Source: Flavobacteriaceae bacterium (GTDB taxonomy: Bacteria; Bacteroidota; Bacteroidia; Flavobacteriales; Flavobacteriaceae). Taken from it: a stretch of DNA of 64,000 nucleotides. Shown one piece after another: positions 42,206 to 50,675 of the stretch. The first letter of the stretch is position 1; each line of letters opens with the position of its first letter. The stretch lies in NCBI GenBank assembly GCA_016764435.1, contig JAESRX010000007.1, positions 179,545 to 243,544 of the forward strand, in the 5' to 3' direction. Under the pieces are notes generated by a model. That model did no database searches. It was not told where the DNA came from and saw nothing but the letters and a program-made list of their open reading frames with translations. The position numbers and the translations under genes were made by a program.

Positions 42206-44617
42206 TTAAATCCAGTTTTTAAGATTATTGTAATCTAAATAGTAAATACATTTTAGCGATACAATGTTCTTCATGGGTTCGTCAAATAAGTTTTTTAAAT
42301 TATCTCCGAATTTTAAATCGGATAAATTATCGCTCTTAAATAAGGAGTTTCTATAGATGGCAGTCAATTGACTTCCTGGAGCAAATTCCCAAGAATAACT
42401 CAAGTCAAAATTCCAGATATTATAGTTAATGTCTAAATTTTCGGAATAAGAATGGCTGTCTAAGTGTCCTTTGTCATTTAATTTATAAAAATCATCCTGG
42501 AAGGTTACAGGAGACCAATACTGCCTAAATGTAAGGTTTAATCCAGATTTAACACTGAAATTATAACTTGCAGCTAAGCTGTTTATCACGCTTTTAGAAT
42601 CTCTTATTCCAAAGATAATATCACCGTTACTTAAAGAACTTGCATAGGCTTCAGAGTGGATTGTTTTCTTAAATTTCAAGCTGTATTTTACTTGAAGTTT
42701 GTCGTTAAATCGATACCGTGGTTTTAGTCCAAACCAATATCCTTTTTCATTAATGTCCGGTCTTAAAAGTCCTCCGGTGTTTATGTCAAAAGCAAATTGT
42801 TTTCGGTAATCTGAAGAGTACCATATACTGAGTCTTCCGACTGTTTCTTGTACGATATAGCGTGTGAAATCTCCGGTACGAGGTTCATAAAAATCTTTGA
42901 TAGGCCCCGCTTTCATAAAAAAGTTGATCCCTACATTGTTTCGATTAGTAGTGTTTCCCCAAAATCCAACTCCAATGGACGTATCTGTATACGTATTTGG
43001 ATTGTCGATATAATTAACGTCTCCCCATAGGTTTATTCTATAATTGTCAAACATTCCTTTTGGTTTGAAAATACGGTAGGAATAGCGTCCATAAAAAGTG
43101 TTGTAATTATTTTTACGGTTGTATCCTAGGTCATTTATCTCGTAGTTACTATTGACTTTTTTTCCTCCAATTTTATATTGATGGTTACCACTAGATTTCC
43201 CTATATTCAAGTCTGCAAATAAGCCTGTACTGGTCGTTCCATTTTCTCGGATATTACTCATTTTAAAACTCCCATCTATAAAGTGGGTGTTTTTTTTATT
43301 TAAGATATTAAATAAAACCGCGGTTACATTAGCATCTCTAAAATGGCCTTCTCTCGTTACATTAGTGTTTACTAAGGAGACAGAGGAAGTTTTATTAAAT
43401 TGTTGGTCTATGACTAGGACATTGTAGTTGGTGAAAGGTTCTGTGATAATTTTACGGACCTCTTTAGTGGTTAAGTTTGTAATCTGTGCGTAGGTTTTTT
43501 CGGTAATAGCATTGAAAATCCCAATTCCTAAATTTCCCTTCGTACGTCCTGAAATCTTTATGGCATTGAGCATGTCTACTTTAGCAGGGTTGTCTATGGT
43601 TTCGTTTTCTCCTAGCAGATCTGCCGCGTCATAATAACCCGTGGGTTTATTCCCAATTCTACGTGAATAAAAGAGCTTTCCTTTTCCAAATAATTCAGTT
43701 CCTTCTGTGAAAAAGGAGCGCTGTTCCGAATAGCGTTGTTCAAAGGGGCCTAGGTTTAATACGACATCGTCATAGCCTGTTTGTCCAAAATCTGGAATGA
43801 GAGTGGCGTCCAGGGTAAAGCTTTCGTTAATTCCGTATTTTAAATCCATCCCAACACTGTAATTTGTGTCAGATGTGCCATCAAAAGAGGTGTTTGTAAT
43901 GGATGCGTAGGGAGAAAAACTCAAGCGAATAGGTGGTTTTATATTACTTATTCCCGTTATTTCTCCGGAAAATTGGGTGACTAAACTAGCGCTTTTATCA
44001 ATGTAGTTCCAAGTGAATTCCTGATTGGTACTTTGTATTTTACGATGGATATTGATTCCCCAGGTATGGGTGTTTGTATTTGAAAAACGAAGTGCTGCGT
44101 AGGGTATTTTCATTTCCACTGTCCAGCTATCATCATTTAATTGTACCGCACTTTCCCAAACAGCGTTCCAGCTCCAATCTGCTCCTTTAGAACTTATTTT
44201 AGCATCTCCTTGGCTTCCCGCACTGGTCACTAGAAAACTGGTGTCGTTTTGTCCATCGTTATTTGGATTGATGCTGATTTTGAAAAAATCTGCATTTCCT
44301 AAATTATCCCTGTTGGTTTCTTGGGTAGGAATACTACCGGGATTAGCATCGTACATGATCGCAGCAAAATAGATAGCCTCATCATCATACGCGATATTAA
44401 CAACGGTTTTTTTATCGGTTTCTGGATCTCCATCTCCAGGTTTAAACATGACAAAGTCTTTGGCTTGGTCAGCGCCTAGCCAAAAGGATTCATCTAGCTT
44501 TCCATCGATGACTGGAGCTTGTTGAATACGTGTTGCATGTACGGATTTTTTTTTAATGATTTGAGCATGAAGTGAACATGTAAAAATAAACGCAACAAGC
44601 ATCGGTAAAATTTTCAT
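42206..44617 (-). CDS. DUF5916 outer membrane protein with N-terminal CBM9-like domain
   Basis: An 803-residue exported protein; the signal peptide ends SLHAQ. Residues about 30-220 are a CBM9-like sugar-binding domain, with APVIDGKLDESFW and AYDDEAIYFAAIMYD. The rest is DUF5916: NLGPFEQRYSEQRSFFTEGT and KLFYSRRIGNKP are its marks, followed by alternating hydrophobic strands rich in Asn, Tyr and aromatic ends that suggest an outer membrane beta-barrel. The family is common in Bacteroidota and probably binds or moves a carbohydrate, but no polysaccharide utilisation genes are nearby. It ends in FDEPMKNIVSLKCIYYLDY, a plausible last barrel strand. Confidence 0.87.
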   Translation of the reverse strand: MKILPMLVAFIFTCSLHAQIIKKKSVHATRIQQAPVIDGKLDESFWLGADQAKDFVMFKPGDGDPETDKKTVVNIAYDDEAIYFAAIMYDANPGSIPTQETNRDNLGNADFFKISINPNNDGQNDTSFLVTSAGSQGDAKISSKGADWSWNAVWESAVQLNDDSWTVEMKIPYAALRFSNTNTHTWGINIHRKIQSTNQEFTWNYIDKSASLVTQFSGEITGISNIKPPIRLSFSPYASITNTSFDGTSDTNYSVGMDLKYGINESFTLDATLIPDFGQTGYDDVVLNLGPFEQRYSEQRSFFTEGTELFGKGKLFYSRRIGNKPTGYYDAADLLGENETIDNPAKVDMLNAIKISGRTKGNLGIGIFNAITEKTYAQITNLTTKEVRKIITEPFTNYNVLVIDQQFNKTSSVSLVNTNVTREGHFRDANVTAVLFNILNKKNTHFIDGSFKMSNIRENGTTSTGLFADLNIGKSSGNHQYKIGGKKVNSNYEINDLGYNRKNNYNTFYGRYSYRIFKPKGMFDNYRINLWGDVNYIDNPNTYTDTSIGVGFWGNTTNRNNVGINFFMKAGPIKDFYEPRTGDFTRYIVQETVGRLSIWYSSDYRKQFAFDINTGGLLRPDINEKGYWFGLKPRYRFNDKLQVKYSLKFKKTIHSEAYASSLSNGDIIFGIRDSKSVINSLAASYNFSVKSGLNLTFRQYWSPVTFQDDFYKLNDKGHLDSHSYSENLDINYNIWNFDLSYSWEFAPGSQLTAIYRNSLFKSDNLSDLKFGDNLKNLFDEPMKNIVSLKCIYYLDYNNLKNWI

Positions 44618-44763
44618 GAGTTTTTTTAAAGGCTAAATTATTAAGGAAATATCGGATGAGCTCCTAATTAATTGTTAAATCACAGTAAAGACCATGAAAA
44701 AGTAGATTTGTTACAATTATGATAAATATTTCGAAAAAAAATTAAAGTTTACACTAGGATTGT

Positions 44764-44771
44764 TACATTTG
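44764..44771 (+). promoter_or_regulatory. -7 box of sucC
   Basis: TACATTTG ends 27 bases before the sucC ATG. No good TTG is seen at the -33 distance, but the position suits a leader of about 23 bases. Confidence 0.5.
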
Positions 44772-44798
44772 TGTTTATAATAGCAAAATTGACTCTAA

Positions 44799-45995
44799 AT
44801 GAATTTACACGAATATCAAGGAAAAGAATTGCTGAATAGTTTTGGCGTTCGTATCCAACGCGGAATTGTTGCTGACAGTTCTGAAAAAGCCGTTGCGGCT
44901 GCAAAACAATTAACGGAAGATACAGGTACCGGATGGTGGGTAGTAAAAGCTCAAATCCATGCAGGTGGTCGTGGAAAAGGTGGGGGTGTTAGGTTGGGCA
45001 AAAGCCTAGAAGAAATTGCCTCTATTTCTAGTGACATTCTTGGAATGATGTTAATTACTCCTCAAACACCACCAGAAGGGAAGTTTGTGAACCAAGTATT
45101 GGTAGCAGAAGATGTGTATTATCCGGGTGAGAATGACCCTGAGGAATATTATATGTCAGTTTTATTAAATCGTGCAACGAGTAAAAATATGATTATGTAT
45201 TCTACCGAAGGAGGTATGGATATTGAGGCAGTGGCTGAAAACACACCGCATCTAATTTTTACGGAAGAGATTGATCCTTTATTAGGATTGTTGCCTTTTC
45301 AAGCGCGTAAAATAGCATTTAACCTTGGATTGTCTGGAGGAGCAATGAAAGAAATGGTGAAGTTTGTGACTTCATTATATACAGCCTATGTAAAATCGGA
45401 TGCTTCTTTATTCGAAATTAATCCAGTATTAAAAACGTCGGATGATAAGATTTTAGCAGTGGATGCTAAGGTTTCGTTAGATGATAGTGCTTTGTTCCGT
45501 CATAAAGACTTGGCTGCATTGCGTGATTTACGTGAAGAAAATGCGATTGAAGTAGAAGCCAATGAAGCAGGGTTAAATTATGTAGATTTAGATGGGAATG
45601 TTGGATGTATGGTAAACGGAGCTGGATTGGCGATGAGTACTATGGATTTAATTAAGCAATCTGGAGGAGAACCAGCAAACTTTTTAGACGTTGGTGGTAC
45701 TGCAGATGCAAAACGTGTAGAATTAGCCTTTAGATTGATTTTAAGAGATCCTAATGTAAAAGCTATTTTAGTAAATATCTTTGGAGGTATTGTGCGTTGT
45801 GACCGTGTTGCTCAAGGGGTAATTGATGCCTTTAAAAACATGGGTGATGCGATTAAAGTACCTATTATTGTTCGTTTACAAGGAACAAATGCAGTAGAAG
45901 CAAAACAGTTATTGGATGATAGTGGAGTGGATTTAATTTCCGCGACTGAATTTCAAGAAGCCGCTGATAAAGTACAGGAAGTATTGTCTAAATAA
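44799..45995 (+). CDS. sucC: Succinyl-CoA ligase (ADP-forming) subunit beta
   Basis: SucC is the nucleotide-binding subunit of the TCA cycle enzyme that makes ATP from succinyl-CoA. It begins MNLHEYQGKELLNSFGV, the universal start. ATP-grasp motifs are VVKAQIHAGGRGKGGGVRL and LFEINPVLKTSDDKILAVDA, and LDVGGTADAKRVELAF and VNIFGGIVRCDRVAQGV mark the C-terminal domain. The 398 residues are the full length. sucD is not adjacent, so this organism encodes the alpha subunit elsewhere, as is common in Bacteroidota. It has its own promoter and terminator. Confidence 0.97.
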   Translation: MNLHEYQGKELLNSFGVRIQRGIVADSSEKAVAAAKQLTEDTGTGWWVVKAQIHAGGRGKGGGVRLGKSLEEIASISSDILGMMLITPQTPPEGKFVNQVLVAEDVYYPGENDPEEYYMSVLLNRATSKNMIMYSTEGGMDIEAVAENTPHLIFTEEIDPLLGLLPFQARKIAFNLGLSGGAMKEMVKFVTSLYTAYVKSDASLFEINPVLKTSDDKILAVDAKVSLDDSALFRHKDLAALRDLREENAIEVEANEAGLNYVDLDGNVGCMVNGAGLAMSTMDLIKQSGGEPANFLDVGGTADAKRVELAFRLILRDPNVKAILVNIFGGIVRCDRVAQGVIDAFKNMGDAIKVPIIVRLQGTNAVEAKQLLDDSGVDLISATEFQEAADKVQEVLSK

Positions 45996-46014
45996 GACAA
46001 ATTACATATTTAAT

Positions 46015-46057
46015 AAAAGTCAAACTTGTGTACTGCATGAGTTTGGCTTTTTTTTGT
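46015..46057 (+). terminator. Terminator of sucC
   Basis: AAAAGTCAAACT pairs with AGTTTGGCTTTT with one G-U pair, followed by a run of eight or more T residues. Confidence 0.85.
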
Positions 46058-46349
46058 TTTAACGAGCGTCAGTACATAGGACTTAGGATACTGCGGGGTG
46101 ATATTTATTTCTTGAAGTTGGATCCAAGAATTAGGATTTAGGACTTGGGATTCCGGAGTAAGAAGAAGGTTTAAGAAGGTTGCATAAATAAGGAGGTGAT
46201 GTTGTTTTTTTTCATTGGTCAAGAGGTCCGGATTCTTAGGTCAAATTTAAGCAATGTCAATCAGCCCAGATTTCTGTATTAAGTAGTCTAGTGTCCATTC
46301 TAAATAATCCTCATCTCAATTCTCAAAGCTAATTTCTCATTTCAATGCA
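46058..46349. other. Gene-free stretch with degenerate short repeats
   Basis: No real gene is seen; the 70-codon minus-strand ORF at 46010-46222 overlaps the sucC terminator and looks spurious. Two patches hold degenerate repeats: GGATCC/GGATTT/GGACTT/GGATTC-type words near 46120-46155, and CTCATCTCAATTCTCAAAGC-like words with TTTCTCATTTC near 46308-46345. Confidence 0.5.
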
Positions 46350-46384
46350 AAAAAAAAGCCCTAAAATTAATTAGAGCCTTTATA
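46350..46384 (-). terminator. Terminator of the PUR-domain gene
   Basis: On the minus strand AAAGGCTCTAA pairs with TTAGGGCTTT (one bulge) and is followed by nine T residues. Confidence 0.8.
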
Positions 46385-46401
46385 ATGGATTTTAAAACTG
46401 T

Positions 46402-46770
46402 TTAGATGTCATCGAAACTTACGTCTGTGAAACTAGTAGAGTCTGCTGTTTCTAGCACTTCTTCAGTTTGTTTTTTGTAGTCTTTCTGATGTCTTTCAGA
46501 GATAACTTCGGAACCTTTTTCATTGATGATAAAATCAGTAGCAGCCGTTAACATTTCTCTGAACTCAGTAAAGTCTTCTTTATATAAATATATCTTATGT
46601 TTTTTATAATGGAAAGATCCATCATCATGAGTAAATTTCTTACTCTCAGTTACTGTTAGGTAATAATCATCAGCCTTCGTAGCCCTTACATCAAAAAAGT
46701 AAGTTCTTCTTCCTGCTCTTAGAACTTGAGAAAAAATCTCCTCTTGCTCCATATGTTCTTTTTCGCTCAT
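46402..46770 (-). CDS. PUR-domain (DUF3276) nucleic acid-binding protein
   Basis: A 122-residue cytoplasmic protein. A single PUR-alpha-like repeat occupies residues about 10-80: EEIFSQVLRAGRRTYFFDVR, DDYYLTVTESKKF and KHKIYLYKEDFTEFREML. PUR proteins bind single-stranded, purine-rich DNA or RNA; the Borrelia homologue acts as a translation and transcription regulator, and the role in Bacteroidota is open. The tail is acidic (STSFTDVSFDDI). I chose the ATG at 46770 rather than the ORF-track GTG at 46815 because a -7 box overlaps the latter. It sits behind the ABC exporter but has its own promoter. Confidence 0.9.
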   Translation of the reverse strand: MSEKEHMEQEEIFSQVLRAGRRTYFFDVRATKADDYYLTVTESKKFTHDDGSFHYKKHKIYLYKEDFTEFREMLTAATDFIINEKGSEVISERHQKDYKKQTEEVLETADSTSFTDVSFDDI

Positions 46771-46814
46771 AATATTAGGTCTGTTAAATAAATCAATTAG
46801 GTTAGATTGAGTCA

Positions 46815-46822
46815 CAAATCTA
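46815..46822 (-). promoter_or_regulatory. -7 box of the PUR-domain gene
   Basis: The minus strand reads TAGATTTG just after the ABC exporter stop. The predicted transcript start is about 40 bases before the ATG at 46770 and excludes the upstream GTG. Confidence 0.55.
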
Positions 46823-46838
46823 ACGAAAAAATATTTAA

Positions 46839-48593
46839 TTACTCTTCTTTTTCTAAAAGTTGTTGTTCATATAAATTTTTGTAGTATCCATCAGTGTTTA
46901 GTAGTTGACTGTGAGATCCTTGTTGTAGTATTTCACCCTGTTCTAGCACTATGATTAGGGATGCGTTTTTTAAAGAAGAGATTCGGTGGCTCACGATTAA
47001 GGTTGTTTTATGCTGACTAACGGTATATAAGTTCCTCAATATGATTTCTTCTGTTTTTGTGTCTACGGCAGATAAACAATCATCAAAAATAAGTATTTCA
47101 GGATCCTTTATGAGTGCTCTTGCTATGGATACACGTTGTTTTTGACCTCCTGAGAGGGTGACACCTCTTTCACCGATAAATGTGTTATAACCGTTTTTAA
47201 ATGCAATAATATTTTCATGTATGTATGCATTCTTGGCGGCGTCCTCTATGTCTTGATCAGAGGCGTTTTCTAGACCGAAACTAATATTGGTTTTAATGGT
47301 GTCAGAAAACAAAAAAGAATCCTGTGGAACCACTCCTATTTGTTCTCTGAGTGAATTTAGGTTTACTTGTTTAATGGGGCGTTTGTCTATGTAGATAGTT
47401 CCATGAGATACATCATAGCTACGTGTAATTAAATTAATCAGTGTAGATTTTCCGGAGCCAGTTTTTCCTAAGATACCTATAGTTTGTCCTTTTTCAATGT
47501 GTAGGTTGATGTTCTTAAGCGCCGTGATATTTGTGTCATCATAGGTGAAACTGACATTTCTAAATTCAATTTCGCCCTTTAAGTCATGTTCTTCAATAGC
47601 CGTATTTACGATTTCTGGAGTATGTTTTAAAAATTCGTTAATTCTGTTTTGCGAAGCCTCGGCTTGTTGAATAATGGAAGTTACCCATCCTACGACGGCC
47701 ACAGGCCATGTAAGCATGTTTACATACATGATAAACTCAGCAATCACACCAATGGTTATTTCACCAGCAATGTATCGTAAGCCTCCTACATAAATCACTA
47801 AAATATTACTTAGTCCGATCAGTAAAATCATTAGGGGAAAAAAGAGGGCTTGTGCTTTGAATAAATTAATGTTTTTATTCTTGGTTTCCTCGGTGAGTGC
47901 TACAAATTCTGAGATTGATTTTTCTTCAATTCCGTAGGATTTTAAAATACTAATTCCAGAAAATGTTTCTTGTGCATTGGTGGTTAATTTGGATAAATAT
48001 TGTTGCACAACAGTACTTCTCGAGTAAATGACCCTACTTAAAATGTAAATAGATAGGGAGAGTAGTGGTAGAGGAAGTAAGGTGTAGCCTGTTAAAACAA
48101 CATCTATTTCTAACATCTTAACGATCGCGACTATGAAAAGCATCAGCATATTAATGGTGTACATTAATGCAGGACCAAAATACATACGTACTTTACTCAC
48201 ATCTTCGCTAATTCGATTCATTAAATCTCCCGTGCTGTTTTTTTTATAAAAATTAACACTGAGCTTCTGGTATTGGTCGTAGATTTCGTTCTTTAAATCA
48301 AATTCTATGAGTCGAGAAGTCACAATTATTAGTTGACGCATTAGGAAAGTAAAGCCTCCGGCTAATAAAGTGGCGCCTATAATCAGAAGTATGTTCGTAA
48401 GCAGGTCTTCTTTTACAAGGTCCATGTCCGAGATAACTCCTGTACGATAGGCGTCAGCCATGTCTATAGATTTTCTGATTAAAGGAGGAACTAATAGGGA
48501 TAAATACTTGGAACAAGCGGTTATAAAGAGCCCGAGTAATAAGCGATATTTATATTTATAAAAATATTTATTTAGGTATTGTAGTGCTTTCAT
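46839..48593 (-). CDS. ABC exporter, permease-ATPase fusion, multidrug type
   Basis: A half-transporter of 584 residues. Six hydrophobic helices lie in residues 1 to about 320, with the coupling region NSTGDLMNRISEDVSKVRMY. The ATPase has Walker A GKTGSGKST, Q-loop VVPQDSFLFSDTI, the signature LSGGQKQRVSIARALI, Walker B EILIFDDCLSAVD (Asp replaces the usual catalytic Glu after the Walker B aspartate) and switch IVSHRIS. That replacement is typical of one half of heterodimeric exporters (YheI/TM288 type), so it may pair with another half-transporter. It differs from the exporter at 22075. A TAnnTTCG box lies upstream. Confidence 0.92.
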   Translation of the reverse strand: MKALQYLNKYFYKYKYRLLLGLFITACSKYLSLLVPPLIRKSIDMADAYRTGVISDMDLVKEDLLTNILLIIGATLLAGGFTFLMRQLIIVTSRLIEFDLKNEIYDQYQKLSVNFYKKNSTGDLMNRISEDVSKVRMYFGPALMYTINMLMLFIVAIVKMLEIDVVLTGYTLLPLPLLSLSIYILSRVIYSRSTVVQQYLSKLTTNAQETFSGISILKSYGIEEKSISEFVALTEETKNKNINLFKAQALFFPLMILLIGLSNILVIYVGGLRYIAGEITIGVIAEFIMYVNMLTWPVAVVGWVTSIIQQAEASQNRINEFLKHTPEIVNTAIEEHDLKGEIEFRNVSFTYDDTNITALKNINLHIEKGQTIGILGKTGSGKSTLINLITRSYDVSHGTIYIDKRPIKQVNLNSLREQIGVVPQDSFLFSDTIKTNISFGLENASDQDIEDAAKNAYIHENIIAFKNGYNTFIGERGVTLSGGQKQRVSIARALIKDPEILIFDDCLSAVDTKTEEIILRNLYTVSQHKTTLIVSHRISSLKNASLIIVLEQGEILQQGSHSQLLNTDGYYKNLYEQQLLEKEE

Positions 48594-48625
48594 TTAGTCG
48601 GCGTCGTATCAATTTATTTAAGGGA

Positions 48626-48633
48626 CGAATATA
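48626..48633 (-). promoter_or_regulatory. Variant -7 box (TAnnTTCG) of the ABC exporter
   Basis: The minus strand reads TATATTCG; the predicted leader is about 27 bases. Confidence 0.4.
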
Positions 48634-48692
48634 CGCGTTTTATCACGAATCAAATAAGTTTTAAAATACATTTAATTCTAATAAAATAATAG

Positions 48693-48700
48693 TACTTTTG
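48693..48700 (+). promoter_or_regulatory. -7 box of the nusB unit
   Basis: TACTTTTG with a predicted leader of about 38 bases to the nusB ATG; no clear -33 TTG. Confidence 0.45.
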
Positions 48701-48743
48701 CCAAAAATTAAGACTAACAATTAGTTTCAAAAAAGTTCTTTAG

Positions 48744-49682
48744 ATGATTAATAGACGACACATAAGAGTAAAGGTAATGCAAGGGGTTTATGCCATGCAC
48801 CAATCTAAAAATGATGACCTGATAAGAGAAGAGAAATTATTAAAACTAAGTGTGGATAAAATGCAAGACATGTATGTATTGCTTTTAAGTATGTTAGTTG
48901 AAGTAAGAGATATGGAACGCATCTTTTTAGAGGTGTCTAGTAAGAAAATCCTTGCGACTAAAGAAGAGAAAAAACCCAACCCTAAATTTATTAATAACAA
49001 AGTAATTCAATTGTTGAACGAGAGTAATTCGTTGGCTTTGTATATCGATGAACACAATTTGAATAACTGGTATTTGGATACTGCCTATGTAAAGGATGTC
49101 TGGAAAACCATGAAAGAAAGTGATTTTTATATCGCTTATATGGCGAATGAAAAGAATAGTTTTGAATTAGACAAAGAATTTATCGTGCGTTTATTTAGAG
49201 AAATAGTAGCTCCAAATGAAAAGATAGCTGATTATTTTGAAGATAAAAATATTAGCTGGGTAGATGATATTCCTTTTGTAAATACATGGGTTGCAAAAAC
49301 ATTAAACCAATTAACGCCTCTTAAAGGGATTTATGTAGGAAGTTTATACAAAGATGAAGACGATCAGAAATTCGTATCAGAATTGTTTAGGAAAACGGTA
49401 TTAAACGATCGTATTTTAAGTGAGGAGGTTGATCAGAGAACTCCGAACTGGGATATGGAACGTATTGCGGATGTAGATTTGATTTTGATAAAAATGGCGA
49501 TTTGTGAATTTTTAAAATTCCCTTCTATTCCTACACGTGTAACTATTAACGAATACATCGAAATTTCGAAAGATTATTCTACAGAGAAAAGTAGTTTCTT
49601 TATCAATGGTGTTTTAGATAAAATATCAAAAGAATTTGAAAAGTCAAAAAGACTTAATAAAATAGGGAGAGGATTGTTATAA
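48744..49682 (+). CDS. nusB: Transcription antitermination protein NusB, long form
   Basis: NusB binds boxA RNA with NusE (S10) and supports rRNA antitermination. The protein begins MINRRHIRVKVMQGVYAMHQ, typical of NusB N-termini, and the C-terminal half (from about residue 190) has LLKMA-like text: DVDLILIKMAICEFLKFPSI, TRVTINEYIEISKDYSTEKS, FFINGVLDKI. At 312 residues it is about twice the E. coli length (139); the extra 150 residues in the middle are charged and helical. This long form is normal in Bacteroidota. It leads a likely operon with the DUF1573 lipoprotein and yajC. Confidence 0.93.
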   Translation: MINRRHIRVKVMQGVYAMHQSKNDDLIREEKLLKLSVDKMQDMYVLLLSMLVEVRDMERIFLEVSSKKILATKEEKKPNPKFINNKVIQLLNESNSLALYIDEHNLNNWYLDTAYVKDVWKTMKESDFYIAYMANEKNSFELDKEFIVRLFREIVAPNEKIADYFEDKNISWVDDIPFVNTWVAKTLNQLTPLKGIYVGSLYKDEDDQKFVSELFRKTVLNDRILSEEVDQRTPNWDMERIADVDLILIKMAICEFLKFPSIPTRVTINEYIEISKDYSTEKSSFFINGVLDKISKEFEKSKRLNKIGRGLL

Positions 49683-49724
49683 AATTGCTATTTTTACGAA
49701 ATAATTTTTAAAACATTAACCCTT

Positions 49725-50201
49725 ATGAATAAAGTGATTTTCCTTGTGGTAGCATTAATGAGTATTTCATTATTGTTTTCTTGTAAACAAGAGTCAGCCC
49801 TTGCAAAAGTGAAAACAGAAAATATTCTAAAAGCGGAAGCGCGTGACGTACAGATTAGTAAAGGAGGTGCAGTAATGGAATTTGATAAACGAGCCTTTGA
49901 ATTTGGAACAGTAGACGAAGGAACAGTTATCAATGGTGTTTTTAAAATCACCAATGTAGGAAAGTCTGATTTAGTAATTCTATCTGCAAAACCAAGTTGT
50001 GGATGTACGGTTCCTTCTTGGCCAAAAGAACCTATTAAGCCAGGAGATACGGCAGCGTTGACTTTTACATTCAATACCAGAGGGAAACCTAATAAACAGA
50101 ATAAATCGATTACCATTAAATCCAATGCGGAAAAATCTATAGAAGTTTTACGTATTAAAGGATTTGTAACACCAAAGCCTAAAACGGCAGTAACAAAGTA
50201 A
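49725..50201 (+). CDS. DUF1573 lipoprotein
   Basis: A 158-residue protein with a lipoprotein signal ending LLFSC. The DUF1573 Ig-like domain follows: FDKRAFEFGTVDEGTVINGV, ITNVGKSDLVILSAKPSCGC, PIKPGDTAALTFTFNT and VLRIKGFVTPK. It is a paralogue of the exported protein at 9149, with the same SCGCT motif but lipid-anchored. It is 42 bases after nusB and 19 before yajC, an order I know from other Flavobacteriia. The long minus-strand ORF opposite it is a shadow. Confidence 0.93.
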   Translation: MNKVIFLVVALMSISLLFSCKQESALAKVKTENILKAEARDVQISKGGAVMEFDKRAFEFGTVDEGTVINGVFKITNVGKSDLVILSAKPSCGCTVPSWPKEPIKPGDTAALTFTFNTRGKPNKQNKSITIKSNAEKSIEVLRIKGFVTPKPKTAVTK

Positions 50202-50220
50202 TATAAAACTCAAATAATAA

Positions 50221-50541
50221 ATGTTTACAATAATTTCTTTAGCAATAGATACAGAAGGATTAATGGGAATGCTTCCATTCGTACTGATGTTCGTAGTAAT
50301 TTATTTTTTCATGATTCGCCCACAAATGAAGCGTCAGAAAAATGAGAAAAATTTTCAACAAACCATTAAGAAAGGTTCGAAAGTAGTAATGACCAGTGGA
50401 ATTCATGGTAAAATATTAGATTTCGTAGAAAGTGACAATACAGTAATAATAGAGACAGGTGCAGGAAAAATAAAATTTGACCGTGCAGCTATTTCTATGG
50501 AGATGAGTAAAGTATACGCTCCAGTTATAGAGAAAAAATAA
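50221..50541 (+). CDS. yajC: Preprotein translocase subunit YajC
   Basis: YajC is a small partner of the SecDF-YajC complex at the inner membrane. The 106 residues have a short N-terminal segment, then one helix and the family motif PFVLMFVVIYFFMIRPQMKR. A basic region follows with QKNEKNFQQTIKKGSKVVMT and GIHGKILDF. It is the last gene of the nusB unit, followed by a strong terminator. Confidence 0.95.
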   Translation: MFTIISLAIDTEGLMGMLPFVLMFVVIYFFMIRPQMKRQKNEKNFQQTIKKGSKVVMTSGIHGKILDFVESDNTVIIETGAGKIKFDRAAISMEMSKVYAPVIEKK

Positions 50542-50562
50542 ATCAGGCAACTTTTTTATAAC

Positions 50563-50632
50563 ATTGTCTTAAAAGATATGCTGTCCTATTGTAAAAGCAA
50601 TGGATAGCTTTCTTTTAAGACAATTTTTTTTT
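50563..50632 (+). terminator. Terminator of the nusB-DUF1573-yajC unit
   Basis: ATTGTCTTAAAAGA pairs perfectly with TCTTTTAAGACAAT across a 34-base loop that can itself fold, followed by nine T residues. Confidence 0.85.
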
Positions 50633-50675
50633 GTATTTTTAACGGATATATTCAATTCATCTTAAATAATATCTC

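Noticed and set aside
46010-46222. 70-codon minus-strand ORF after sucC
   Set aside because: It spans the sucC terminator and the degenerate repeat patch and has no recognisable content.
46839-48593. ABC exporter and PUR-domain gene as one operon
   Set aside because: A -7 box for the PUR gene lies directly after the exporter stop, so separate transcription is more likely.
49694-50125. 143-codon minus-strand ORF
   Set aside because: Opposite the DUF1573 lipoprotein, which has a clear signal peptide and domain.
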